Origin: Streptomyces aquilus
GTDB taxonomy: Bacteria; Actinomycetota; Actinomycetes; Streptomycetales; Streptomycetaceae
NCBI RefSeq assembly: GCF_003955715.1
Contig: NZ_CP034463.1
Location: forward strand, 10,230,001-10,294,000
Length of the DNA: 64,000 bases
Direction: 5' to 3'
A program made the position numbers and the translations under genes. Position 1 is the stretch's first letter; each line of letters starts with the position of its first letter. Below, in pieces: positions 16,928 to 25,651 of the stretch. The notes beneath the pieces are model-generated. The model saw only the letters and a list, made by a program, of their open reading frames with translations. It was not told where the DNA came from and made no database searches.

Positions 16928-17469
16928 GTGAGCCGACCGCCACGAACAAGAAGCCGTTTCTGTACGTCGTTGTCTGCGCGGCCGGCGTTGCCCGAGACGT
17001 CGGCAAACTGATCACCGCAGCCCAGGAACGCCACTGGGACGTCGGCGTCATCGCCACCCCGCAGGGCCTCGGCTTCATCGACGCGAAGGCGATCGAGGCA
17101 CAGACCGGCTACCCGATCCGCTCCGCCTGGCGTACACCGGGCGAGGCACGCCCGCTGCCGCCAGCGGACGCCATCGCCGTCGCACCGGCCACCTTCAACA
17201 CGATCAACAAGTGGGCCGCCGGCATCTCCGACACCCTCGCCCTCGGCATCCTGTGCGAGGCATACGGCATGGGTATCCCGACCGCGGCACTGCCCTACCT
17301 GAACTCCGCGCAGGCCGCCCACCCCGCGTATCAGCAGAGCCTTGACCGGTTGCGGGGGATAGGTGTCCTCATCGGATCATGCGAACCACACCAGCCCAGA
17401 GTTGGCGGTGGCGCGGACCGCTTCCGCTGGGACGAGGCGCTGGAACTGCTGGAGCCTCAGGTGAGGTAG
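16924..17469 (+). CDS. Flavoprotein domain protein (phosphopantothenoylcysteine decarboxylase-like)
   Basis: A 181-residue protein of the flavoprotein fold shared by Dfp/CoaC, EpiD and UbiX. Supporting segments are YVVVCAAGVARD at the N-terminus, PADAIAVAPATFNTINKWAAG (the FMN-binding core motif with the conserved Asn) and LPYLNSAQAAHPAY. The family catalyses FMN-dependent decarboxylations, including peptidyl-Cys decarboxylation. It is coupled by GTGA to the XRE gene. This regulator-flavoprotein pair recurs in actinobacteria, where its substrate is unknown. A link to the divergent nucleotide operon is plausible. Confidence 0.85.
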   Translation: MSEPTATNKKPFLYVVVCAAGVARDVGKLITAAQERHWDVGVIATPQGLGFIDAKAIEAQTGYPIRSAWRTPGEARPLPPADAIAVAPATFNTINKWAAGISDTLALGILCEAYGMGIPTAALPYLNSAQAAHPAYQQSLDRLRGIGVLIGSCEPHQPRVGGGADRFRWDEALELLEPQVR

Positions 17470-17676
17470 CAGTCCCGGCATCCTTTAGGGCCGCCGGTTA
17501 TCCCCTCAGGACCGAGGTCGCCCCGCGCTCGTTGCCCAGGACGACGGCGGCTTTCTCGTCGAGCGAGTCGGCGACACTTTGGTTCCGGGTGGCCAAGGCG
17601 TCACAGTAGCTGCGCAGTGCGCAGCGGACCCTGCGCGCCACCGCGCCGGGCAGCTCCTCCGTCTGGCGGGGGTTGA

Positions 17677-18591
17677 TCACAAGTTGGTCCACGGGCGTGG
17701 ATCGCCTCCGGTCAGCGGGACCCATATGGGTGCGGTCGGGCCGTGTTGTTCGATGTCTTGCAGGATGGCGGCGCCCAGTGGCACTTCTCGGGCGAGGGTG
17801 GCGACGTGGGGGTGTTGGGTGGTCATGGCCTGCAGGTCGCTGATGCGGTCTTCCAGTCTTGCTCGGGAGGCGCCGGTGAGGATGAACAGGATGCGGGGGA
17901 AGACGGGGTACCAGCGCAGCCATGCCGGGCCGGTCGAGGCGGTGCGGCGGCGGCCGACGGGTTGGGCTTCGTACTGGAACAGCCTGGCGTAGTCGATGAG
18001 TTTCACGGCCAGGCGTTCACTGCTCATGGTGGTGCGGTCGACCTCGACGAACGCGCGCAGTTTCCGCCGGTGTTCGCCGTCGACGTGGGTGTAGTGCAGG
18101 ACGGCGTCGGCGACGAGGCGTTCGCCTTCGCCGATGGAGTGGGCTACCTCGGGGGTCCAGTCCCAGGGGCCGTGTTCGTGTCCGAGCCGGCGGGCGTCTG
18201 TGGCGAAGGGGAGGTGGGCGCGGACGACGCACAGTGTGTGGGGTGTCTTCAGCGATGCCGCGGTGGTGGAGGTGATGGGGTAGGGCGGCCGTCCTCGCAG
18301 GAGGGGGAGGTCGCGGGTCAGCCGTGCCCCGTCGGGGGTGAGGTACCAGGCGTGCGTGCGTGAGCGGTCCGGTTCCTGCAGCGGGGTGAGGTCGACCAGG
18401 CCCGCGGACCGCAGCTTGTTGAGGACGCGGGAGAGCAGTTGGCGGGGGCTGTCGGGCCGCAGCATCTGCAGCAGCTGGCCGGTCGTGGCCATGCGGTGCA
18501 GGGAAAGCGCCGTCAGGACCTGCAGGCGCAGAGGCTCAGCCGGGCTGGGCGCCGGTTCGGCGGCCGGAACACCTGAAAGGGAACGGGTCAT
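17677..18591 (-). CDS. Replication-relaxation family protein
   Basis: A 304-residue protein matching the replication-relaxation family found on actinobacterial plasmids and integrative elements. The N-terminal winged helix (LTALSLHRMATTGQLLQML, then SRVLNKLRSAGLVDL) binds DNA. The C-terminal half has the family core with HAWYLTPDGARL, FVEVDRTTM and LFILTGASR. It is thought to act in plasmid replication or its control. ATG 18591 is the most likely start; an upstream in-frame ATG adds Ala/Arg-rich sequence that lies in the repeat region. Iteron-like repeats lie immediately upstream. Confidence 0.8.
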   Translation of the reverse strand: MTRSLSGVPAAEPAPSPAEPLRLQVLTALSLHRMATTGQLLQMLRPDSPRQLLSRVLNKLRSAGLVDLTPLQEPDRSRTHAWYLTPDGARLTRDLPLLRGRPPYPITSTTAASLKTPHTLCVVRAHLPFATDARRLGHEHGPWDWTPEVAHSIGEGERLVADAVLHYTHVDGEHRRKLRAFVEVDRTTMSSERLAVKLIDYARLFQYEAQPVGRRRTASTGPAWLRWYPVFPRILFILTGASRARLEDRISDLQAMTTQHPHVATLAREVPLGAAILQDIEQHGPTAPIWVPLTGGDPRPWTNL

Positions 18592-18611
18592 GGAGGCAGC
18601 CAACCCCCGGG

Positions 18612-18692
18612 CCCTGACCATGACCCCGACCACGGAACCCCGACCAAGGTCACGGCTCAACAACGGCCTCGTGGTCGGGGTGATGGTCGGGG
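18612..18692. repeat. Iteron-like CCCCGACCA repeats in inverted array
   Basis: CCCTGACCA (18612-18620), CCCCGACCA (18624-18632) and CCCCGACCA (18638-18646) are followed by the inverse TGGTCGGGG at 18672-18680 and 18684-18692. The array could form a large imperfect hairpin. It sits directly upstream of the replication-relaxation gene and is a candidate operator or plasmid origin element. Confidence 0.55.
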
Positions 18693-18891
18693 CCACCGGC
18701 CGTGAGCCGTCGGTGCCGGGCCTCGGAAGAATAAAGATGGCCGGTCCGCAGCAGCATCTGCTGCTGCGGGGGTGTGGTGGCGAAGCCACGCCATGCCGGC
18801 CATCGTGCGACAGACGGCCCGCAAGAGACCAACCCATATCCGGCTGTCGCGTTCACGGGGCGGTGCGCGGAGATCCGCTCACCGCCGGGTA

Positions 18892-19608
18892 CTACCCCTT
18901 GGACCGCTGGGCGGCCTGCTCAAGGATGCGCCGCCGTGTCCAGCGTCGGCGCCCGTTCTGGCGGCCGGCGTTTTCCGCGATGCCGTCCGTGGTCTTGAGG
19001 AGTGGCAGGTTGCCCTGGGAGAGACTGCTGGAGAAGGAGCTGAGGCTCTTGTAGCCGAGCAGGGCGGCTGCCTCGCTGGCGCCCAGGAGCTCGTCCGGGT
19101 CGCCGTCGACGGGAACGTCAGGCAGGGGCGGTGCCGGCTTGGTGCCGGCGCGTCGTCCGCGGCCGGGCCTAGTCTCCAGCCAGTTCAGCAGCGTCTGAAC
19201 GCGCCACTGCTGGCGGCGGTAGGGGTTCTCGGGGGTGCCGAGTTCTTCGACGACGTCCGGGTCGGGGAAGTAGCCGGGGTGGTCGCGGACGAAGGTGGTG
19301 ACCTGGTTGGGGTTCTTGTAGCCGAGGAATCTCGAGGCTTCTGCCGCGTTGAGCAGCTCGTGCGGGTCACGGGCGGGCGGCTTGTAGCCCTGCAGCCGGG
19401 TCGGGATGCGATGGGCGAACCACTCGGTGACCTCGGCGTGGTCCCACAGCCGGGCACGGCCGCGGGTGGCGACGGGTTCGGGGAAGGTCTGGCCGGCCGT
19501 GTTCTGCTCGCGGCCGGTGTACAGGCTGCTGATCCGGGCGGGTGTCAGGTCGTGTTCGGCCGCGATCTGGGCAGCGTCGGCCAGGCGCGGCTCACGGTGC
19601 GAGGTCAT
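18892..19608 (-). CDS. DNA-binding protein with tandem helix-turn-helix-like segments
   Basis: A 238-residue basic protein. Two related segments, NAAEASRFLGYKNPNQVTTF near residue 95 and GASEAAALLGYKSLSSFSSS near 185, each resemble a MerR/excisionase-type helix-turn-helix. An N-terminal one (ADAAQIAAEHDLTPARISSL) may be a third. The tail is very Arg-rich. I chose ATG 19608, eleven bases after GGAAGGA; an upstream ATG at 19656 lacks a ribosome site. Its neighbours suggest a plasmid or transfer-element role. No enzymatic motif is visible. Confidence 0.65.
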   Translation of the reverse strand: MTSHREPRLADAAQIAAEHDLTPARISSLYTGREQNTAGQTFPEPVATRGRARLWDHAEVTEWFAHRIPTRLQGYKPPARDPHELLNAAEASRFLGYKNPNQVTTFVRDHPGYFPDPDVVEELGTPENPYRRQQWRVQTLLNWLETRPGRGRRAGTKPAPPLPDVPVDGDPDELLGASEAAALLGYKSLSSFSSSLSQGNLPLLKTTDGIAENAGRQNGRRRWTRRRILEQAAQRSKG

Positions 19609-19743
19609 GGCAGAACCGTCCTTCCGCTCGGCGGTGCGCCGGCCACCCCGGCTCATAAAGCAAATAATGGCAGAAGTTGTGGTGGGGAGTCCAGCCCGCG
19701 CCTCAAGGTTTTCCCCGGCGGCCGCGCTCGCGGCCGCTTGGGT

Positions 19744-20088
19744 CTACTCCTCGGGGATCAAGCAGATGCCGCGGTGCGCTGCAGTCTCGGCCATCTGCGT
19801 GTACGCCAGGGCGGCCGGCGTCATCTCCCACTCGGCCAGCGCCAGCAGCAGGATGACCTCCTCGCGGTCCTGTGAGGCATCACAGGGCATGTCAGCCGTC
19901 TCCGCAGCGGCCATCAGGTCCGCAGTGGCCAGCCCGTCGAGACGCAGTGCCACGTCCCGGTGCAGCTCCTTAAGGCCTTGCTGGTACAGCTCGTTCGCCT
20001 CGCCCAGGAGCAGCACCAGGTCCTCGCCGCGGGTGGCCGGTGCTGCTGCGGCGAGATCGAGGATGCGCTGGGTGGTCGTCGTCATCAT
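19744..20088 (-). CDS. Small helical protein of unknown function
   Basis: A 114-residue acidic, mostly alpha-helical protein with many Ala, Leu and Glu residues and no recognised motif. ATG 20088 is preceded by GGGATA. It lies between the DNA-binding protein and the PAPS-reductase-like pseudogene on the same strand, so the three may have formed one transcription unit of the mobile element. Confidence 0.55.
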   Translation of the reverse strand: MMTTTTQRILDLAAAAPATRGEDLVLLLGEANELYQQGLKELHRDVALRLDGLATADLMAAAETADMPCDASQDREEVILLLALAEWEMTPAALAYTQMAETAAHRGICLIPEE

Positions 20089-20128
20089 GAGAAGTATCCC
20101 TCCAGAGCGGCGGTTTGCGGTGTGGTGG

Positions 20129-21163
20129 TCAGTGGCAGCCGTCGCACCCAGCCGCGCTGTGCAGGAGCTCGCCCGGCCCGGTGAGGGCCTTGGAGTCCCA
20201 TGTGGGCGGCTTGCGCAGGGCGGCGTGGACGGCGCGTTCCATCCGCTCGAAGTCTGCGTTCTCCTCCACCTCGATGCCGGGGTCCGGGGCGTCGCCGCGG
20301 CGGGACAGGGTAATGAGTTCGGCCATGGTGATGTTCGGGTTGAACGGCACCTGGCGGACGCGTTCGACCAGCGCGCACAGCTCGGCGAGCCGCGGCCGGC
20401 GTCCGGCCATCAGCAGCAGATCGCGGTGGTTGGCCGGGGTGCAGGCCGAGCACGAGCAACGACTGGAGCCATGCCGGTCCCCGGCGCCGGGATGCGAGTC
20501 GTAGCACCAGTGGTAGGGCAGCCCCGCACTGAGCGTGCGCTCCCAGACCTCTTTGGTGCTCACCTGGTGGGCGGGCAGCCACTCGTCGACGATGCGGGCT
20601 GAGTTGTCGGTCGTAGGGCGCAGCGCCTCCCGGTTGCGTCGGTCCGCGCTTTCCTCGGCCCGCATCCCGAGCATGTTGGCGAACATCAGTGGGCCGTCCG
20701 TCTCCTTCCTGAGCGTGCGGACCTGGGGGGTGAACGCCTGGTACACCATCTTCGTCTTCCACGGGCCCGTGCAGGTGCGGGCGCGGCCGGGCCAGGGCCA
20801 GTCGCCTCGTTCCGCGATGAAGGTCAGCAGGTCGAACGGCACCTGTTCACCGTCGACTTCACGGTTTCGGCGGATCTCGATGTGCCGCTCGGGCGGCACG
20901 CCGAGGGCCTGGCTGTGCTGGGCAGCGAGTTCGCTGGCACTCGGCCAGCGAACTCTGTCCGCGGTGGCGGCGGGCCATTCCATCGGTCCCAGGCTCGCGT
21001 GGGCGGTCTAGACGCGGTCGGTGACGCCGGCATGGCGGGCGGCGTCCATCGCGATCAAGCCCACCACGAGTCAGTCCTTCCCGCCGGACAGGTTGATGAC
21101 GATGCGGTGCCGGGTCGCGGCGAACGCAACTGGGTCGGCACACGAGGGGGTGGGTTGCGACAT
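20129..21163 (-). pseudogene. PAPS-reductase-family protein with two in-frame stop codons
   Basis: The reading frame from ATG 21163 encodes an ATP-pyrophosphatase P-loop, INLSGGKD, then TGA at codon 31 (21071-21073) where the family has Ser. It continues LVVGLIAMDAARHAG and meets TAG at codon 52 (21008-21010). It then runs uninterrupted for 293 codons with family-like segments (GRARTCTGPWKT, LMFANMLGMRAEES, CYDSHPGAG). Each stop is one substitution from a sense codon (TCA, TAC). The protein is 344 codons in all. Such proteins are common on actinobacterial plasmids and resemble DndC-type sulfurtransferase partners. I call it inactive, although the rest of the frame is well preserved. Confidence 0.8.
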
Positions 21164-21278
21164 GGTTCCTCTTGATCTGCTCGCGCTCGCGCCGACTTCG
21201 ACCCAGCCGCCATACGTAGCGGTGTTCTGTGGACATACGCTGTGTTGCCTCATGTCGTGTTGCGGCAGAGGGAGCCAA

Positions 21279-21444
21279 GTGGCGTACGAATGGCGGCTGT
21301 TCTGGGTTGGTGACGGGGGTGATCCCGTCGGAGGTCGACCCGTCCCCGGCTGGGAGGATTTGAAGGAGCGCGAGCGGGTGCTCGGGCTGCGCGAGCGGCA
21401 GCCGATCCTCGTCGCGCCGGATGGCCGGGTCGATCCTCGGCTAA
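21279..21444 (+). pseudogene. 5' part of tyrosine recombinase 1, interrupted by IS5 insertion
   Basis: GTG 21279 follows GAGGGAG by four bases and encodes 55 residues (starting VAYEWRLFWVGDG) of an actinobacterial tyrosine recombinase. At 21445 an IS5-family element interrupts it. Removing the element plus one TAA target copy joins codon 55 (CTA) to AGT-GAG at 23068 in the correct frame. The restored gene would encode 470 residues. This is the first gene of the triple-recombinase module. Confidence 0.8.
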
Positions 21445-21453
21445 CTGATCGTT

Positions 21454-22262
21454 TCAGAATAAGGTTCTGAGTCGCCGCAAGCAGATGATGCTGCAGGCGA
21501 GTTGGAGCAGGCCGTGGTGGAGGTCTGCGCGTATCTCGTAGCGGATGCGCAGGCGCTTGAACTGGTGGAGCCATGCGAACGTCCGCTCGACCACCCAGCG
21601 GGTCTTGCCCAGGCCCGAGCCGTGGGCGACGCCGCGACGGGCGATGAGCGGCTTGATCCCACGCTTCCACAGCAGGCGGCGGTACTTGTCGAAGTCGTAC
21701 CCTCGGTCGGCGAACAGCCTGCGTGGCCGTGTGCGCGGGCGTCCGGGCAGGCCCCGGATCGGTGGGACCGCGTCAAGAAGCGGCAGGAGCTGTGTGACGT
21801 CGTGGCGGTTGCCGCCGGTCAGCGTGACGGCGAGCGGGGTGCCGTGCCGGTCGACGATCAGGTGATGCTTACTGCCCGGCCGGCCCCGGTCGACCGGCGA
21901 AGGTCCGGTGTGAGCCCCCCTTTGAGCGCCCTGACGTGCGAGCCGTCGATCGCCGAGTCGTCCATCTCCAGGAGACCCACCGCTCGCAGCTCGGCGAGAA
22001 GGACCCCGTGCAAGCGAGGCCAGACGCCAGCCTCCGTCCAGTCCCGGAGCCGACGCCAAGCGGTCACCCCTGAACAGCCAACGACCTGGATGGGCACATC
22101 GCGCCAGGCCACTCCTTTGCGTAGCACGTAGACGATGCCGCCCAGTGCGACGCGGTCCGATACCGGCAGTCGGCCGGGGTGGCGATGGCGTCGGGCAGGC
22201 CGAGCTGGGAGAAGCGGAGCTATGCGCTCCCAGAGATCGTCGGGAACGAGGTCGGCAGGCAC
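21454..22262 (-). CDS. IS5 family transposase made by -1 frameshifting
   Basis: The upstream frame (VPADLVPDDLWERIAPLLP to ALKGG) carries the DUF4096-type DNA-binding half and the first catalytic Asp (DDSAIDGSHV). The downstream frame supplies the rest of the DDE domain (KHHLIVDRHGTPLAVTLTGG, LFADRGYDFDKYR, RWVVERTFAWLHQFKRLRIR). The frames overlap at A3G6 (complement of 21915-21923). A -1 slip there gives a continuous ALKGG-AHTGPSPVDRGRPG protein, the standard arrangement for this IS group. I took GTG 22262 as start because family members begin with PADLVPD; an earlier GTG at 22352 overlaps the passenger gene. Confidence 0.85.
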
Positions 22263-22338
22263 GCCGGAAAGTCTGCCCGACGCGTTGTCAGATAGTGGCC
22301 GAGATGTCGATGCGACAGGCGGTAGCAGCCGGTCGGGT

Positions 22339-22920
22339 TCAGCGCCAGCCACCGTGGCGAGGCTCCACGCGCTCGCCGAACGGTGGGTCGAACACCTGCC
22401 CGTCGTCGTCGGTCACGACGTAGTCCGGTTCGGTCTTCGAGGCGGCTGCGTGCAACCGGATGATGAGGTCAGCGACAGGCACGATACGCAGCGACAGGGC
22501 TGCCGCCACCTGGGTAACTTCCTTGTCGATATCCGGATTGTGCTTGTCACGGGACCGTTCAAGGTGTTGAGCGGAGGTCTGCATGACCTCCACATCGCCT
22601 CCGCCCGAGAATGTGAGGCAGTCCCGCCACTCCAGCCCGATGATGATCTCCAATGCGTCCGCCAGGTCATCGGCGAGCAGCCCGCCTTGCCCTTCGGAAC
22701 TCGCGAACACTACCGGCCGGCGACCGTTCTGCTCGGCACACAGGAAGTACGCGCCACCAGCGGACTCCCCGGCGATCACCTCCAGCGGCGCACCTGAGGC
22801 AAGCCTCAAGCCATCGCCATTGTGCTTTCTGTGGATGTCGAAGCCGAACGATGACCGCAGCAGCAGATCGACCTCCGGGGCGGTCTGGATCAGGCCAAGC
22901 AGATGATCACTTGAGGTCAT
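22339..22920 (-). CDS. Passenger protein inside the IS5 element, unknown function
   Basis: A 193-residue protein starting at ATG 22920, lying wholly between the terminal repeats of the IS. The sequence is soluble and acidic, with a beta-rich middle part including GGAYFLCAEQNGRRPVVFAS and a conserved-looking LADALEIIIGLEWRDCLTF. It vaguely recalls SMI1/KNR4-type immunity proteins, but I cannot confirm this. Its 3' end overlaps a possible upstream start of the transposase. As cargo of a transposing element it could be an immunity or addiction-type gene (inference). Confidence 0.6.
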   Translation of the reverse strand: MTSSDHLLGLIQTAPEVDLLLRSSFGFDIHRKHNGDGLRLASGAPLEVIAGESAGGAYFLCAEQNGRRPVVFASSEGQGGLLADDLADALEIIIGLEWRDCLTFSGGGDVEVMQTSAQHLERSRDKHNPDIDKEVTQVAAALSLRIVPVADLIIRLHAAASKTEPDYVVTDDDGQVFDPPFGERVEPRHGGWR

Positions 22921-23067
22921 GGCACGGACAATAGCGAGTGCCGACGACGTGTCAGCGCCAAGGTGAACAGCGCGCCCATGTCCGGCGGTGGCGCGACCCC
23001 GGGGACGGCACACTCCAGGCCGCTCATGCACCCAAGCCATCACCAGTCATTCTGAAACCATCAGTAA

Positions 23068-24314
23068 GTGAGTGCCTGCGACGCTCGGCGTTCTCGGCCA
23101 AGGCGCAGGGCACGCAGGTCACGTACGCCCCGCTCTACCGGCTGTTCTTCACGTTCCTGTGGCAGCGCGGACTGGACTGGAACGAGGCGTCGGAGGACGA
23201 CGTTGAGGACTGGGAGGACTGGCGCCGGCGCGGGGCGACGAACCCGGCGCCGGTCGACGGCGGCACCTGGGCGAAGGAGCAGGCCGCGCTGAAGCTGCTG
23301 TACGGCATCGCGGCCAAGCGTGGCCTCGTGCCGGCGAATCCGGTGACGTTGGCCTCGCCGACGGACGTGAAGACGTCGGACGTGAAGTGGCTGTCGCCTC
23401 GTGCCTTTCGACTGTGGCGCAACGTCGGGCTCGGCGGCATGCTGCCGAGCGGCCTGGAGGACGAGGCGTGGCGCGGCCGTTCGGCCGGCCGGGACATGGC
23501 CTACGCCGACCTGATGTACTCCAGCGGCCTGCGGCGCCGCGAGGGAGGCACCCTGCTGCTCTGCGAACTCCCGGCGCTCGGGCGGCGAAACTACTACGCG
23601 GGCAGGGTGGGCCAAGGTGTGGCCAAGCGGGCCGGCTACACCTTCTACGTCGGCCATCCGGCGCTCCAGCGCGTCGAGGGCTACCGGATGAGCACGCGCG
23701 CCCTGGCGGTGGCCCGCGCGCGACGGCACGGCGTCTACGACCGGCTGCCCGACCTGCGCATCATCCAGTCGGTCAGCCGGGCGGGCCGCGTGCGGTGGAG
23801 AAGCCGGGACGGTCGTGCGGGGGAGAGCGCGCTCGGGAGGCTGACGGCGGCCGAGCGAATGCTGCTGTTCGTCGAGGGCGAGGACGGCCTGGAGCCGGCG
23901 ATGCTGTGGCTGACCGAGAGCGGGCTGCCGCTGCGGTACACGAGCTGGACGAAGGTCTTCGAGCGGGCGAGCGACCGGTGCGCCGCCGCGGGGCTCGAGG
24001 TCTTCGCGACGCCGAAGATGCTGCGGCACTCCATGGCCCTGCGGACCCTGATCGCGCTGCACAACGCGCTGGACCGCCGGCTCGGGCTGACACCTGCCGA
24101 GCGCCTGCACTACGAGGAGGTGTACGGGCAGGTCTGGCTGATGGTCAAGGACATGCTCGGGCACCGCAGTGACCAGGTGACGCGGGACGTCTACCTGGAG
24201 CCGGTGCGCGGGCTGCAGCTGGAGTCGCTGCTCGGCGACGACCACAACCCGGTGAACGCAGAGAAGATCGCGGAGCTGGCGGCGCGCACGGGCCTGATCC
24301 TGGACGCGGCGTGA
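23068..24314 (+). pseudogene. 3' part of tyrosine recombinase 1
   Basis: This is the remaining 415 codons of the recombinase whose first 55 lie at 21279-21444. The SAM-like DNA-binding region is near YRLFFTFLWQRGLDW. Catalytic motifs are present: Arg in SSGLRRREGG, the LRHSMALRT box, and GHRSDQVTRDVYLEP with nucleophile Tyr (residue 431 of the restored protein). Without the 5' part, no obvious ribosome site serves it. The stop overlaps the start of recombinase 2 (GTGA), so the three genes form one unit. Confidence 0.85.
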
Positions 24315-25651
24315 GCGGGCGCGGGCGCCGGGCGGCGCTGCCGCCGACGGACTACCGCAAGGCACCGGTGCTGGACGCGGACGGCCTGGTGATCCGCCCG
24401 GTCAGCGGCGCCGGGAAACCGCTGGGCGTGTGGGACTTCCGCGACAGCCCCGGCCCCGTCGACTTCCGGCGGGCGCTGGTGGCCGCCCTGGCCGCGCAGG
24501 GCCGGGGCTGGGGCAGCCAGGACACCTACCAGACGAACACCAGCACGCTGAAGCTGCTGTTCAAGCACGCGGCGGCGGCCGAACCGCCCGTCACCGCGAC
24601 CGAGCACATCACGGTGGAGTGGTGGAAGCAGTGGAGCGGCGACATCCACGTCCGCCGGGTCCTGGCCGCGGTCGTCCGGCGGGCGCCCGGGGTGCCGGAG
24701 GCGACCCGCGTGTTCATGGAGACGCCGCGGCGCCGCCCGCCGGCCCGGCGCGGACGGCGCCGACACGCGAGCAACACGCTCGTCGACGTCGGCGAGGGCT
24801 CCAGCGGCCGCGCCCTGCGTCACGTGCTGGAGCTGACCGCACAGGCCCGCACCACCCTGGAAGCGCTGGGCCGGCCCGCGACGAAGCTGCTGGTCGGCCA
24901 CCGCGGCCTGGGCGGAGCCGAGAATCTCCGCGACCACGAGGTCGGCAAGGCCCTGGAGGGCGCGATCCGGCTCTGGCAGCAGCAGGTTCGCGCAGGCGGC
25001 GTAGACCTGCCCGCCCGGGTACACGCCCAGGCGCTGCGCCACAGCGCGCAGGCGCACCACGGCCGGGCCCGCAACAACACCCAGGACACCCACGAGCGGG
25101 ACTACCAGCTTCAGGACGAGGACGTCCGCGCCGCCTCGCGCGGCGCGGTGGAACTTGGGCTGGCCCAGGCTCTGGCCTCCGCCCGGCAGACGGTCGCCAT
25201 GCGCCTGGTCGAGGAGGTCGACGCCGTCGGCGAGGTGAGCCCCGAGCCCGTGGCCCAGGAGGCCGGGATCGACGTGGAGGTGGCCCGCCGGATTGTGGCC
25301 GGTCGGCTGCGCACCCCGGTCGCCTCGTGCGCGGACTTCCTCAACTCCGACCACAGCACGGCCGGGATGCCGTGCGCGGTGTCGTTCCTGCTGTGCTTCT
25401 CCTGCCGCAACGCGGTGGCCACCGGCCGCGACCTGCCCCGCATCGCCTACCTGCACCAGGCGCTGGAGTCCCTGCGCTCGGCCGTGACACCGGCGGTGTG
25501 GGCCGCGGACTGGGCGACGCACCACGCGCGGATCGGCGACTTCCTGACCACCTACACCACCACCGACGCGCGGCCCCAGCTGTTCGCCGCGGTCGCCGAC
25601 AGCGAGCGGGAGCTGATCCACGCGATGCTGGAGAGGAGGCTGGACCCGTGA
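24311..25651 (+). CDS. Tyrosine recombinase/phage integrase family protein 2 (degenerate)
   Basis: A 446-residue protein coupled to recombinase 1 by GTGA. The N-terminal SAM-like region is WGSQDTYQTNTSTLKLLFKH. The C-terminus has the Cys-containing tail CADFLNSDHSTAGMPCAVSF and LCFSCRN, typical of the second recombinase in such modules. Between them I cannot find a convincing catalytic Arg-I box or a clear His/Arg box, and the protein is shorter than usual family members. The central catalytic half may be deleted, leaving a structural or inactive subunit. Confidence 0.7.
   Translation: MSGRGRRAALPPTDYRKAPVLDADGLVIRPVSGAGKPLGVWDFRDSPGPVDFRRALVAALAAQGRGWGSQDTYQTNTSTLKLLFKHAAAAEPPVTATEHITVEWWKQWSGDIHVRRVLAAVVRRAPGVPEATRVFMETPRRRPPARRGRRRHASNTLVDVGEGSSGRALRHVLELTAQARTTLEALGRPATKLLVGHRGLGGAENLRDHEVGKALEGAIRLWQQQVRAGGVDLPARVHAQALRHSAQAHHGRARNNTQDTHERDYQLQDEDVRAASRGAVELGLAQALASARQTVAMRLVEEVDAVGEVSPEPVAQEAGIDVEVARRIVAGRLRTPVASCADFLNSDHSTAGMPCAVSFLLCFSCRNAVATGRDLPRIAYLHQALESLRSAVTPAVWAADWATHHARIGDFLTTYTTTDARPQLFAAVADSERELIHAMLERRLDP

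Larger units (their letters stand above)
21445..23064. mobile_element. IS5-family (IS427-like) element, 1620 bp, with passenger gene
   Basis: Ends are CTGATCGTTTCAGAAT (left) and the inverse of CTGATGGTTTCAGAAT (right), matching at 15 of 16 bases. A 3-bp TAA target duplication flanks it (21442-21444 and 23065-23067). It carries a transposase in two overlapping frames and, unusually, a second gene (22339-22920) on the same strand. Typical elements of this group are about 0.85-0.9 kb, so the extra 0.7 kb is cargo. It splits a recombinase gene cleanly. Confidence 0.85.

Noticed and set aside
18612..18692. Repeat array considered as CRISPR
   Set aside because: Units are 9 bases, in both orientations, without unique spacers of constant length. 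No cas gene is present anywhere in the window.
24430..25647. N-terminal extension of recombinase 3 by 406 codons
   Set aside because: It lies antiphase within recombinase 2 and is Gly/Arg/Pro-rich. GTG 25648 with GTGA overlap is the natural start.
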